Origin: an uncultured Chryseobacterium sp.
GTDB lineage: Bacteria; Bacteroidota; Bacteroidia; Flavobacteriales; Weeksellaceae
NCBI GenBank assembly: GCA_913778275.1
Contig: CAJYWN010000011.1
Location: 21,463 to 85,462, forward strand
Length of the DNA stretch: 64,000 nucleotides
Direction of reading: 5' to 3'
How positions within the stretch are numbered: position 1 is the first letter of the stretch; every line of letters begins with the position of its first letter. Below the pieces are notes generated by a model that was given only the letters and a program-made list of their open reading frames with translations, searched no databases and was not told the origin of the DNA. The translations under genes and the position numbers were made by a program. Below are positions 23,519-32,551 of this stretch, piece by piece.

Positions 23519-23977
23519 TTATTCTTCATCGAAAGCGCCCATCACATCTTCGGCCAGGCCTGCAAAGTCTTCTTCGTTGATGGAAATCACTTTTTCATAA
23601 GCTTCTTTATCCCATATTTCGAAAAGCTCTCCTGAGCTGGTAATCACAATATCTTTCTGAAGGTTTGCAAAAGTCATCAAATCTTTTGAGATCTGAAGTC
23701 TTCCTGCATTATCCAGCTCTACTGTTTTTACACCTGCCGTAAACATTCTAATGAAATCAGCATTCTTTTTAATAAATCTGTTTAGTTTATTAATTTTGCC
23801 CATCACCTTATCCCAGGCATTCATAGGATAAACTTCCAGGCAGGATTGGAACACAGATCTTTTAACTACAAACACTTTATCGTCGAAGTTTTCCATTTGT
23901 TTGATCAAAGAAGAAGGTAGCTTTAAGCGGCCTTTATCATCGATTTTACACTCATATGTTCCAATGAAATTTTTCAT
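23519..23977 (-). CDS. mraZ: Transcriptional regulator MraZ
   Basis: 152 residues with two SpoVT/AbrB-like DXXXR-containing repeats: CKIDDKGRLKLPSSL near the start and VELDNAGRLQISKDL in the second half. MraZ is a ring-forming DNA-binding protein that controls the dcw cluster it heads. The start is ATG 23975-23977 (MKNFIGTYECKIDDKG); longer in-frame versions lack support. Upstream are three TGGGA-type repeats spaced 10 bases apart, the kind of site MraZ is known to bind, so autoregulation is likely. Confidence 0.95.
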   Translation of the reverse strand: MKNFIGTYECKIDDKGRLKLPSSLIKQMENFDDKVFVVKRSVFQSCLEVYPMNAWDKVMGKINKLNRFIKKNADFIRMFTAGVKTVELDNAGRLQISKDLMTFANLQKDIVITSSGELFEIWDKEAYEKVISINEEDFAGLAEDVMGAFDEE

Positions 23978-23983
23978 TTGGGA

Positions 23984-23991
23984 CAAATTTA
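23984..23991 (-). promoter_or_regulatory. -7 promoter element of mraZ
   Basis: TAAATTTG on the complement fits TAnnTTTG. It ends 6 bases before the mraZ ATG, so transcription would start at or very near the start codon (leaderless or nearly so). The MraZ repeats lie just upstream, over the expected -33 region. Confidence 0.45.
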
Positions 23992-24001
23992 TATAATAAT
24001 T

Positions 24002-24030
24002 TCCAAAAGTTCCCACTTTTTCCCACTTTT
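24002..24030 (-). promoter_or_regulatory. MraZ operator (TGGGA direct repeats)
   Basis: On the complement: AAAAGTGGGA, AAAAGTGGGA, then ACTTTTGGAA, giving TGGGA-N5-TGGGA-N5-TGGAA. E. coli MraZ binds TGGGN repeats with 5-base spacers, so both motif and spacing match. The third box is degenerate. Confidence 0.8.
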
Positions 24031-24219
24031 TGCCTTAATGTTGATAAGTTTTATTAAAGATTGAATTTCAGTAGTATAATAATCTGGTATGTAGAGGGTT
24101 GGCGAAGTTGTTATTTAAGCCATAGCAAAGTGTTTAAGAAAAAATGCTTCAAAAAAGAGTTTGGTATATTATTTTTATTTTAAATTAGGCTTATCAAAAT
24201 ATTTTTGAGGTTTAATTTG

Positions 24220-24227
24220 TATTTTTG
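24220..24227 (+). promoter_or_regulatory. -7 promoter element of the hydrolase gene
   Basis: TATTTTTG fits TAnnTTTG and lies 22 bases before the chosen ATG at 24250, which supports this start over an upstream in-frame ATG at 24205 that would precede the promoter. Confidence 0.5.
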
Positions 24228-24249
24228 CAAGGCTTTATTAAGGCATTTT

Positions 24250-25011
24250 ATGATATTTAGTACAAGAAAAGAAAAGAAATATACCTTCATTGAGGCGGGA
24301 GAAGGACATCCATTGGTGCTGTTGCACGGGTTAATGGGTGGGTTGAGCAATTTCGATAAGATGGTGGATTTTTTTTCAGACAGGGGATTCAAAGTATATG
24401 TTCCTCAGCTGCCAATCTACGATTTGCCGGTACTCAATACCAACCTTACCACGATTGCCAAATATATCGCTAAGTTTATAGAAGCTCATGTGGAGGCACC
24501 TGCAACTATTGTAGGAAACTCTATGGGGGGGCATATCGGACTTATTTTAACACTGGCAAGACCGGACCTGATCAAAAATCTTGTTCTTACAGGAAGCTCA
24601 GGGCTGTATGAAAGAACATTCGGGGATAGTTTTCCGAGAAAGAACGACCGTTCTTATATCAGAAAAAAAACGGAAGAGGTTTTCTATGATCCTTCTATTG
24701 CTACGGAAGATCTTGTAGATGAAGTTTTTTCGGTAGTAAACGACAGAATGAAAGGAATCAAGACGGTTATGCTGGCGAGAAGCGCCATCAAGCACAATAT
24801 GCTTCACGATCTTCCAAAGATCCTTACACCAACCTGCCTGATCTGGGGAAAACAGGACAACGTAACTCCTCCTGAAGTTGCAGAAGATATGCACAAATTC
24901 ATTCCGAACTCAGATTTATTCTGGATTGATAAATGCGGCCATGCAGCCATGATGGAAAAACCGGATGAATTCAATGAAATTCTGTACAGCTGGTTAAAAG
25001 ATAAAGTTTAA
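24250..25011 (+). CDS. Alpha/beta-fold hydrolase
   Basis: 253 residues with the complete alpha/beta-hydrolase triad. S91 in GNSMGGH is the nucleophile, the aspartate is in IWGKQDNVTPP, and the histidine in DKCGHAAMMEKP. HGLMGG (26-31) forms the oxyanion hole. There is no signal peptide, so it is cytoplasmic. Members include esterases, haloalkane dehalogenases and C-C hydrolases; nothing here fixes the substrate. It is divergent from mraZ. A terminator follows at 25029, so it may be transcribed separately from engB. Confidence 0.9.
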   Translation: MIFSTRKEKKYTFIEAGEGHPLVLLHGLMGGLSNFDKMVDFFSDRGFKVYVPQLPIYDLPVLNTNLTTIAKYIAKFIEAHVEAPATIVGNSMGGHIGLILTLARPDLIKNLVLTGSSGLYERTFGDSFPRKNDRSYIRKKTEEVFYDPSIATEDLVDEVFSVVNDRMKGIKTVMLARSAIKHNMLHDLPKILTPTCLIWGKQDNVTPPEVAEDMHKFIPNSDLFWIDKCGHAAMMEKPDEFNEILYSWLKDKV

Positions 25012-25028
25012 ATTAAAATATAAATAAG

Positions 25029-25061
25029 CCATTAAGAACTTTCTTAATGGTTTGTTTTTCT
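25029..25061 (+). terminator. Terminator after the hydrolase gene
   Basis: CCATTAAGAA pairs with TTCTTAATGG (25041-25050), followed by TTTGTTTTTC. Confidence 0.7.
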
Positions 25062-25075
25062 AAAAATATTTCAAG

Positions 25076-25699
25076 ATGATTATTAAAACAGCAACATTCG
25101 TTAAGAGTAGTGGTAAGTGGCAGGACTGCCCGGAACCCAATATTCCGGAATATGCTTTTATCGGAAGATCCAACGTGGGAAAATCTTCACTCATCAATGC
25201 CATGATGAATCATAAAGATCTGGCTAAAACTTCGCAAACACCTGGAAAAACGCAGCTCATTAACCATTTTTTAGTTAATGAAAGCTGGTATCTTACGGAT
25301 TTGCCGGGATATGGTTATGCTAAAGTATCCAAGTCAATCAGAAAAGATTTTGAAAAGCTGATTACTAATTATATTCTTAATAGGAAAAACCTGGTTAACC
25401 TTTTTGTATTGGTGGATTCCCGTCACAAACCTCAGGCAATCGATATGGAATTTATCCAGTGGTGTGGGGAAAGCGGTGTGCCTTTTTCCATTGTTTTTAC
25501 CAAAGTAGATAAGCTGAAACCGAATGCCGCCATAAAAAATGTGGAAGACTACAAAGCGGAGCTTCATAAAACCTGGGAAGACCTTCCTGAAATTTATGTG
25601 ACTTCTGCAGAAAAAAAGGAAGGGTGCGATGAAATCCTGGATTTTATTCAGAAAACCAATGAGTTCCTTGCTAATAATAATGTAAGTTTCGATGAGTAA
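25076..25699 (+). CDS. engB: Ribosome biogenesis GTP-binding protein EngB/YihA
   Basis: 207-residue TRAFAC GTPase needed for late assembly of the large ribosomal subunit. G1 is GRSNVGKSS, the G2 threonine lies in KTSQTPGKTQ, G3 is DLPGYGYAKV, G4 is TKVD and G5 TSAEKK. Length and motif order are typical. The acetyltransferase gene starts 8 bases before its stop, which suggests a two-gene operon. Confidence 0.96.
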   Translation: MIIKTATFVKSSGKWQDCPEPNIPEYAFIGRSNVGKSSLINAMMNHKDLAKTSQTPGKTQLINHFLVNESWYLTDLPGYGYAKVSKSIRKDFEKLITNYILNRKNLVNLFVLVDSRHKPQAIDMEFIQWCGESGVPFSIVFTKVDKLKPNAAIKNVEDYKAELHKTWEDLPEIYVTSAEKKEGCDEILDFIQKTNEFLANNNVSFDE

Positions 25700-26162
25700 C
25701 ATGATCTGGAAAATCAAAACTTTTGAAGAATTTACCGTTCCTGAATTGTATAATGTACTAAAAGCAAGAATCAATGTTTTTGTTGTAGAACAGAACTGTC
25801 CGTATCCGGATCTGGATGATTACGATCAGAAAGCGGTTCATATCTGGGCAGAACAGGACGGCGAAATTCTTGCCAACTGCCGTATTTTTGACAAAGGCAT
25901 CAAATATCCGGAAGCATCCATCGGAAGAGTACTGACAACTGAAAAAGCAAGAGGGAAAAATCTTGGAAAACAGCTGATAGCATATGCTCTGGAAGCTATT
26001 GAAGCGCGTTTCCGCACGGATGAAGTAAGAATTTCCGCGCAGGATTATTTATTAAGATTTTATGGAGAATTCGGTTTTGAAGATACCGGTAAAAAATATT
26101 TGGAAGACGATATTCCGCATACGGAAATGTTTTACAGGAAAAATCAGAAAAGGCTTTCATAG
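25692..26162 (+). CDS. ElaA-type GNAT N-acetyltransferase
   Basis: 156 residues. FTVPELYNVLKARINVFVVE and QNCPYPDLDDYD are hallmarks of the ElaA branch of the GNAT superfamily. The acetyl-CoA loop is RVLTTEKARGKNLGKQLIAY. The acceptor substrate is unknown. It overlaps engB by 8 bases; ATG 25701 (MIWKIKTF) is an equally good start just after the overlap. The stop codon lies inside the stem of the following terminator. Confidence 0.9.
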   Translation: MSNMIWKIKTFEEFTVPELYNVLKARINVFVVEQNCPYPDLDDYDQKAVHIWAEQDGEILANCRIFDKGIKYPEASIGRVLTTEKARGKNLGKQLIAYALEAIEARFRTDEVRISAQDYLLRFYGEFGFEDTGKKYLEDDIPHTEMFYRKNQKRLS

Positions 26163-26181
26163 ATCTGAAAGCCTTTTCAAT
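26147..26181. terminator. Bidirectional terminator
   Basis: GAAAAGGCTTTCA pairs with TGAAAGCCTTTTC over a short loop. It separates the convergent acetyltransferase and PI-PLC-like genes. Confidence 0.8.
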
Positions 26182-26204
26182 ATAAATCTAATGGTAAAAA
26201 TGTT

Positions 26205-27272
26205 CTAATTTCCGTTCACAGGATTTTTTCTTTCGTAAGAATTATCGCCAAAGCTGATTTTATAGCTGGATTTAAACAGTTTGCTCGGCTGATAATAATC
26301 TGTTGTAATGACCTGAGCGCCGCTTTCCTTAGCTTTTTCAAATCTTGAATAATCTTCTTTCCGCGCTTCCATTGTATCTGCATCTGCCCTTGTTCTGATA
26401 ATATACCCTTGTTTTACCAGGTTTGCAATTTCAGGGTTAGGATCATTTCTGAACAATACTGCCGATTCAGGGGCTCCGGGTTCGGAATTGGTGAAAATCA
26501 TTCTCCCTTTGAGTGAAGGATGATCTTTCATATAAAGGTCTCTGTTTTCACTGTTGTTGTCGAGAACAAACAGAAATTTTCCCTTTGCATCTTTCACCTT
26601 CGGCCAGTTTTTGTTTATAACGGCTTCATTTAAAGTTTTATAAGAGCCGCGGATGTCATCCGGAGTGATAATTTTATTTTTTCCTAAATATTTTCTGAGC
26701 TCATTATCAAGGTCATCAAAAAGTTTTGAGGTATAATGTTCCGGTTCTGTTCCGAACTGATTGGCATTTCCATCCTTTGGTTCGAGGGTAATAAATACCG
26801 GATTATGATCGGGATGTGCTTCGGACCATTTTTTTAAATCTTTCAGACAGTCTTCCAGTGTATAATATTGTGTCTGGTAATCAATATCTGTAATATGAAT
26901 CATTTTATAACCGGGCTTTTTCATTTTGCCTTCCGGATCGAAAGGCTGGGAAGTTTTTACCAGATCTAAAATCTTAGGATGCGCATATTTACCGCCTTTA
27001 CTGTCTGCATATACATCTATTTCCAGATTTCTTAATCCGAGATCCAATTGTTGTGGAATAGGAATGTGTTCATACTGAATTCTGGGCAGGAAATTCAATG
27101 AGTCGTTTTGGGATAAATAGCTGTACACTTCCGGCAGAATTGCCTTTTTATAAGAATTGTGCGAACCGATTACCTGTACTTGGTTTATTTTTAAATCATT
27201 AAGATCCTGGATCTGTGACTGGAACAGTTGTATACAAGATACACACAGTCCTACTAAAACTACCTTTTTCAT
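26205..27272 (-). CDS. Secreted PI-PLC-like phosphodiesterase
   Basis: 355 residues with a signal peptide (MKKVVLVGLCVSCIQLFQSQ). VIGSHNSYKKA holds the first catalytic histidine of a PLC-type TIM barrel, LDLGLRNLEIDVYAD the metal/acid region, and HPVFITLEPKDGN the later barrel strand. The best match is the calcium-dependent phosphoinositide-specific PLC1-like group of bacterial proteins. Real substrates in bacteria are unclear and may be host or environmental phospholipids. It is divergently placed from the SusC gene; whether they work together is unknown. Confidence 0.85.
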   Translation of the reverse strand: MKKVVLVGLCVSCIQLFQSQIQDLNDLKINQVQVIGSHNSYKKAILPEVYSYLSQNDSLNFLPRIQYEHIPIPQQLDLGLRNLEIDVYADSKGGKYAHPKILDLVKTSQPFDPEGKMKKPGYKMIHITDIDYQTQYYTLEDCLKDLKKWSEAHPDHNPVFITLEPKDGNANQFGTEPEHYTSKLFDDLDNELRKYLGKNKIITPDDIRGSYKTLNEAVINKNWPKVKDAKGKFLFVLDNNSENRDLYMKDHPSLKGRMIFTNSEPGAPESAVLFRNDPNPEIANLVKQGYIIRTRADADTMEARKEDYSRFEKAKESGAQVITTDYYQPSKLFKSSYKISFGDNSYERKNPVNGN

Positions 27273-27601
27273 TGCTTCAATTTTCTTAGGCGAAATTATG
27301 AAGTCTTATGAAAGCCAGATTATATATTATGTTAAGTGTTTTTTAAGATTATGTAAATGAAAAAATATCATTCTGTCAGTAACTCCCTGAAAACTAATAA
27401 TCGACCATGCTGAAGAATTCTAAGAATTGATATTTTATTGATTTTAAGATAATATTATGTTAAAATGTTTTAAGGTTAAACGTTTTTACTTTGTATCCCG
27501 AAATAAAACTAACGACGGGCAGAAATGAAAACCACTGTTGCGGCAACAACAGCGGCGTTTTTATCAAGCATGTAACGTCATGTAATTACTTACTTAATGA
27601 T
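27273..27601. other. Divergent intergenic region with a possible SusC leader attenuator
   Basis: 329 bases between divergent genes. In the plus direction CTGTTG (27535-27540) can pair with CAACAG (27547-27552), extended by outer C-G pairs, followed by GCGTTTTT. This resembles an intrinsic terminator about 45 bases before the susC start. No perfect TAnnTTTG was found; TTACTTTG at 27486-27493 is one base off. Confidence 0.4.
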
Positions 27602-30600
27602 ATGTACCACAAAATTAACTCTTTTAGTTTTAAAAAACTAATTCCGGTTGCGATGATTTTCCTGATGGCAAATCAAACCCATGCAGAAAACCTTTCGGCC
27701 AATTACAGTATTGCTTTTCAGGCAAGCGAAACCATTACAGGAAATGTAACGGATCAGGATGGTGCTGTTATGGCAGGAGCAACAGTTACTGTTGTTGAAA
27801 GCGGAGCCACAACGACAACCGATGATTCGGGGAATTTTACGATTTCTGCAAGTATCGGTCAGACCTTATCTATCTCTTACGAAGGATATGAAATCAAGAC
27901 CACAAAAATTTCGGGAACAACAGTTTCGGTTCAGCTGAAATCAAAGAAAGGGGCAACTTCTATTGAAGAAGTGACGCTTGTAGGATACGGATCTCAGAAA
28001 AAATCCGATTTAACAGGGGCAATCAGCCAGCTGAAAGCAGAGAACTTCAAGGAAGGGATGAACATCTCGGTGGATAACCTGATGCAGGGAAAAATCGCAG
28101 GGGTACGTATTGTACAGACAAGCGGTGAACCGGGAGCGGGAGTGAATGTTTCCATCAGAGGAATCGGGTCTATCAGAAGCGGGAGTACACCATTATTCGT
28201 TGTAGACGGTGTTCCGTTGAATAATGATCCGGTAAGTGCACAAAGCCCGAACGTAGGTTTGGGAAATGTACAGGCTAAAAATCCGCTGAACTTTTTAAAT
28301 ACTTCCGATATAGAATCAATCACGGTTTTAAAAGATGCTTCAGCTGCTGCAATCTATGGAGCAAGAGGTTCAAACGGGGTTGTTCTGGTGACGACAAAAA
28401 GAGGAAAAAGAGGAGAACCGATTTTTACTTATGACACCTATTTAGGCTTTTCTTCGGTGATTAAAAAGCTTGACCTTTTAACGGCAGATGAATACAGGGC
28501 AGCAGGAATCAACAAATTATATGATCACGGTGGAAATACGGACTGGCAGGATGAAATTTACAGAAATGCCGTTTCCTCCAATCATTCGGTTTCCTTCTCA
28601 AAAGCAACGGATACAGGAAGCTATTTTGCATCTCTTTCCCATATGGATCAGGATGGTATCGTTTTAAACAGCAGCTTTAAGAGAACAACGGCCCGTCTGA
28701 ATGCAGAAGAATCTTTCTTCGATAATAAAAGATTAAAAGTAAAACTAAATCTTACGGCTAGTGATATTAAAGAAACCGGAATTCCGAACGGAGGAAATGC
28801 AGGTTCAGACGGTCAGCTGATTATCCATGCCTTAATGGCGAATCCTACCCGTTCCGTATACGATGAAAACGGAAATTATACCAATTTCAATATGAACGCT
28901 CACTATAATCCTTTGTATTTATTGAGTGTTTACAATGATAAAACCAATACCTTCAGGATATTGGGAAATACGGAAGCTACGCTTAGAATCTTACCGGGAC
29001 TTAATTATAAGTTCAATTTAGGGGTTGATAAAACGATGTCGGAAAGAAATACCACTATGTATCCGAATGTTACCGACAGAACTCCAAAAGGAACGTATGT
29101 TCAGGCTAATCTGGATTCTTACAATGTCCTTTTGGAACATTACCTGACGTATGATTATAATCTGAACAGACATAATTTCAATGTGCTTGGAGGATTCTCC
29201 TATCAGAAATTCAAAAATACCGGAACGTATTTCGGAGTTAGAGATATAGCTGCCCAGGGAGCAGGAATTGCTCCGGAAATTAATCCGGGCTATTCAGGGA
29301 CGGCTTTTGTTCCGGGTGCGGGCTATGCTCAGGAAAATGAATTACAATCGTATTTCGGAAGGGTTAATTATAATTTCGACAAAAAATATTTATTAACGGC
29401 TTCATTAAGAGCCGATGGTTCAACACGTTTTGGAGATAACAATAAATATGGGTATTTCCCGTCTGTTGCTGTGGGCTGGACGGTTTCTAATGAGAATTTC
29501 CTGAAGGATTCCCAAATCATTAACGAACTAAAGTTAAGAGGAAGCTGGGGACAGACAGGAAACCAGGAAGTTCCCAATAAGATTACACAGGCAAGCTCTT
29601 CTTTGACGCAGGCTGCAGGATATTATTTGTACGATAACTTAAATCTAATCAACGGAGTCGCGATCAACAGAACAGTGAATCCTGATCTGAAGTGGGAAGT
29701 GGTAGAGCAGAGCAATATCGGGGCAGATTTCAGTTTATGGAGAAACAAATTGTATGGATCATTGGAATATTATCACAAGACGACAAAAGATCCTATATTA
29801 AATATTCCTTCAAGCCCTTTGAGCCCAACAAGTACTGTGTGGAGAAATGTGGATGCAAAAATTGTAAATAAAGGATTTGAATTTTCATTGGGTTCAGAAA
29901 TTATCCGAAACGAAAACTTTACCTGGAACGTGGATGTAAACGGAGCAACGGTAAATAATGTGGTGAAAGACCTTCCTGTTTCTGCAATTTATTCAGGAGA
30001 GGTTTCCGGACCGGGACTTTCCGGGGTTACGGCCAATATTTACAGAAACGGCTACGAAGCAGGATCTTTTTACATGTACAACTACCTGGGAATAGATGCC
30101 AACGGAAAATATATTTACGAAGATCTGAATTCAGACGGAAGAATCGATCAGAATGACAGAAAGATTTTCGAAGGAGCGATTCCAAACTTCACTTTCGGGA
30201 TTAATTCTTACATGAAATATAAAAAGTTTGATTTTGCTTTCTCATTCATTGGGCAGACCGGAGGTTATCTGGTAAACAATACGGCACTGGATCTGAACAT
30301 CAATAATTTAGCTTCAGACAGAAACGTGTTGAAAAGTTTTTACGAATCGGGGGCAAGTTTCACCAATCAGCCGCAGCTGTCTTCTTTATATCTTGAAAAA
30401 TCGGATTTTCTCCGTCTGAACAATGTACGATTAGGCTATACCTTCGATATTAACCAATTGAAATTCCTGAAAAGTATCAATTTGTACGTCAGCGCACAGA
30501 ATGTATTTACCATTACCAATTATTCCGGATACGATCCGCTTGTTGACACGAATAAGCAGGTGGGAGGAAACCAGTCACTGGGAATTGATTACACAACGTA

Positions 30601-30646
30601 TCCTTCTGCAAAGACATTCATTTTGGGAGCAACTGTTAAATTTTAA
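27602..30646 (+). CDS. SusC/RagA-family TonB-linked outer-membrane protein
   Basis: 1014 residues from ATG 27602 (MYHKINSFSFKKLIPVAMIF), chosen because it gives a proper signal peptide; an upstream in-frame start adds 37 unlikely residues. A carboxypeptidase-regulatory domain (TGNVTDQDGAVMAGATVTVV) precedes the TonB-box and plug region (VGYGSQKKSDLTGAISQLK) and a 22-strand barrel ending in TVKF. SusC proteins import glycans, peptides or other large nutrients with a SusD lid. The pair stands alone: no glycoside hydrolase, peptidase or sigma/anti-sigma gene adjoins it, so the substrate cannot be inferred. Confidence 0.95.
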   Translation: MYHKINSFSFKKLIPVAMIFLMANQTHAENLSANYSIAFQASETITGNVTDQDGAVMAGATVTVVESGATTTTDDSGNFTISASIGQTLSISYEGYEIKTTKISGTTVSVQLKSKKGATSIEEVTLVGYGSQKKSDLTGAISQLKAENFKEGMNISVDNLMQGKIAGVRIVQTSGEPGAGVNVSIRGIGSIRSGSTPLFVVDGVPLNNDPVSAQSPNVGLGNVQAKNPLNFLNTSDIESITVLKDASAAAIYGARGSNGVVLVTTKRGKRGEPIFTYDTYLGFSSVIKKLDLLTADEYRAAGINKLYDHGGNTDWQDEIYRNAVSSNHSVSFSKATDTGSYFASLSHMDQDGIVLNSSFKRTTARLNAEESFFDNKRLKVKLNLTASDIKETGIPNGGNAGSDGQLIIHALMANPTRSVYDENGNYTNFNMNAHYNPLYLLSVYNDKTNTFRILGNTEATLRILPGLNYKFNLGVDKTMSERNTTMYPNVTDRTPKGTYVQANLDSYNVLLEHYLTYDYNLNRHNFNVLGGFSYQKFKNTGTYFGVRDIAAQGAGIAPEINPGYSGTAFVPGAGYAQENELQSYFGRVNYNFDKKYLLTASLRADGSTRFGDNNKYGYFPSVAVGWTVSNENFLKDSQIINELKLRGSWGQTGNQEVPNKITQASSSLTQAAGYYLYDNLNLINGVAINRTVNPDLKWEVVEQSNIGADFSLWRNKLYGSLEYYHKTTKDPILNIPSSPLSPTSTVWRNVDAKIVNKGFEFSLGSEIIRNENFTWNVDVNGATVNNVVKDLPVSAIYSGEVSGPGLSGVTANIYRNGYEAGSFYMYNYLGIDANGKYIYEDLNSDGRIDQNDRKIFEGAIPNFTFGINSYMKYKKFDFAFSFIGQTGGYLVNNTALDLNINNLASDRNVLKSFYESGASFTNQPQLSSLYLEKSDFLRLNNVRLGYTFDINQLKFLKSINLYVSAQNVFTITNYSGYDPLVDTNKQVGGNQSLGIDYTTYPSAKTFILGATVKF

Positions 30647-30661
30647 TTAAGCTAAAAAATT

Positions 30662-32428
30662 ATGAAATCTAAATTTTTAACAATCAATAAAATCATTTTA
30701 TCCGTTGCAGTATTGGCTTTGACAGGCTGTACCAATCTGGATGAAAAAGTAATAGATGAAGTACTGGGTGCTGAAGTGGCTGATCCTGAAGCGGCTTTGG
30801 CTGCAGCTTACAGCCAGCTTGGCGAAGGAACTTTTGTAGATCACGGAAGCGTTTTTGCTTTGCAGGAATATTCTACGGATGAAGTGCTTTTGCCAACGAG
30901 AGGAAGCGATTGGGGAGATGGCGGAAAGTGGAGAGCAATGCACGAGTTTACCTGGGATGCCAACAGTGATGTGGTAAAGACGACCTGGAACCAGCTGAAT
31001 TTCGGAATTACAAAGTCTTTAACGGCTATCTCCAGTGCCAATAAAAGTACGGGAAGCAACAAAGCCTTGTTTTTGGCTGAGGCAAAAGGATTATTGGCAT
31101 TCTATACTTATACAACCATTGATTTGTTCGGGCAGGCTCCTTACAGAGATCCTGATAATATCAATGCGCCGATTCAGATCAGAAAAGCAGATGCTACCAT
31201 CGATGAATTAATCAAAGAGGTGGAAGGGCTTATTCCTAATTTAGCGGATATTAAAACACAAAATACCCATGCAGGAAGATTCACAAAACAGGCGGCTTAT
31301 GCGTTGTTAGCAGATATGTACCTGAACAGGGCTGTTCTGAAAAACAAAACGGCAAGTACTTTCAATTTCACGGAACAGGCCGTGAATGGGGGTGGAACGG
31401 ATATGGATAAAGTGATTCAGTATTCTAATTTATTGATTAATAATCCGCTATTCAGTTTAGAATCCAATTATTTCCACAATTTCGATATCAATAATGACAA
31501 CAGTAAGGAAATGATCTTCTCGGTGGTTCAGAAGAAATTTGCGGGTTCTGATAAGGGTTCTGATAATGATCTTGCTTATATGTCGATGGAAAGAATTCAG
31601 AAGCCATCTCCGGATAACAGAGGAACTAATGCATCGTGTATAACTCCTGAGTTTTATTATTCATGGAACGGTAACCATGATGATCCGCGTTTCCAGAGGT
31701 CTTATCAGTACGAAGACGGAACCTGGTTCAGAAATGACGGAACCGACGTAAGCGTGCCTTCAACAAGCAAAGTTGAGGGAACCGGAAAGCCTTGGTTTCA
31801 CTTCAACAGAGGCTTACAGGTGGGGCAGCAGTATGGGCCTAAAATTCTCTCAAACGGTAATTTTGACATGACCTCAGACGGAAGAATTAAAGTGTACAAA
31901 TTATTCACCGAGAAAAATACGACGCTTGCAGCTGATTTCACTCCGGAACTGAATTTTGACAATCCTTCGGAAGCTGTTTTTACTCAGGCACAAATCAACA
32001 GAGGGGTAAGAAATTTCAAATTTGAATTTGATCCGGGTTACGGAAATAACGGGACAAGTGGAATGGATGTTCCTTTATACAGATTAGGGACGATCTATAT
32101 GATGAGAGCGGAAGCTTATTTCAGAAGCGGAAATGTAACAGCAGCATTGGCAGATGTTAATAAGCTGAGAACCAGCAGAACGAATGACGCTTTAAAGAAC
32201 AATGCTCCGGGTGTGGCCCTTACTTCTCTTGATGCAAATACATTATTCAGAGAATCCGGGTTTGAACTTTATTGGGAAATGTACAGAAGAAAGGCGATGA
32301 TCAGGTTCGGAAAGTTTGATCTTGCAGGAACTGCAAAACCGGCATCCCAGCCTTACCGAAGAATATTCCCGATTCCTCAGGCAACCATTGATGCCTCAAA
32401 AGATTTTACCCAAAATCCGGGATATTAA
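30662..32428 (+). CDS. SusD/RagB-family nutrient-binding lipoprotein
   Basis: 588 residues, lipoprotein signal ending in ALTGC, so anchored on the outer-membrane surface. TPR-like helical SusD fold: LAAAYSQLGEG near the start, RFTKQAAYALLADMYLNRA in the middle, YRLGTIYMMRAEAYFRSGNV and ALADVNKLRTSR toward the end, and the closing RIFPIPQATIDASKDFTQNPGY typical of the family. It follows susC by 15 bases and forms the lid of that transporter. A strong terminator follows. Confidence 0.95.
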   Translation: MKSKFLTINKIILSVAVLALTGCTNLDEKVIDEVLGAEVADPEAALAAAYSQLGEGTFVDHGSVFALQEYSTDEVLLPTRGSDWGDGGKWRAMHEFTWDANSDVVKTTWNQLNFGITKSLTAISSANKSTGSNKALFLAEAKGLLAFYTYTTIDLFGQAPYRDPDNINAPIQIRKADATIDELIKEVEGLIPNLADIKTQNTHAGRFTKQAAYALLADMYLNRAVLKNKTASTFNFTEQAVNGGGTDMDKVIQYSNLLINNPLFSLESNYFHNFDINNDNSKEMIFSVVQKKFAGSDKGSDNDLAYMSMERIQKPSPDNRGTNASCITPEFYYSWNGNHDDPRFQRSYQYEDGTWFRNDGTDVSVPSTSKVEGTGKPWFHFNRGLQVGQQYGPKILSNGNFDMTSDGRIKVYKLFTEKNTTLAADFTPELNFDNPSEAVFTQAQINRGVRNFKFEFDPGYGNNGTSGMDVPLYRLGTIYMMRAEAYFRSGNVTAALADVNKLRTSRTNDALKNNAPGVALTSLDANTLFRESGFELYWEMYRRKAMIRFGKFDLAGTAKPASQPYRRIFPIPQATIDASKDFTQNPGY

Positions 32429-32460
32429 AATACTTCATAGACTTACCACTAGTTATTTAA

Positions 32461-32498
32461 AAAGCGAAGAGAAACCGTTCTCTTCGCTTTATTTTTTT
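32461..32498 (+). terminator. Terminator after susD
   Basis: AAAGCGAAGAGA pairs with TCTCTTCGCTTT, followed by ATTTTTTTAA. Confidence 0.85.
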
Positions 32499-32504
32499 AA
32501 GTCT

Positions 32505-32537
32505 AAACCTTCAAGGTTTTTAAAATCTTGAAGGTTT
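32505..32537. repeat. Short palindromic repeat
   Basis: AAACCTTCAAG and CTTGAAGGTTT face each other over an AT-rich loop. It lies immediately after the susD terminator and before msrA (convergent), and may act as a second terminator. Confidence 0.55.
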
Positions 32538-32551
32538 GAAATTATTTTTGT

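Noticed and set aside
27602..32428. A polysaccharide utilisation locus around SusC/SusD
   Set aside because: No carbohydrate-active enzyme or regulator adjoins the pair; the GH13 gene is 30 kb away with unrelated genes between.
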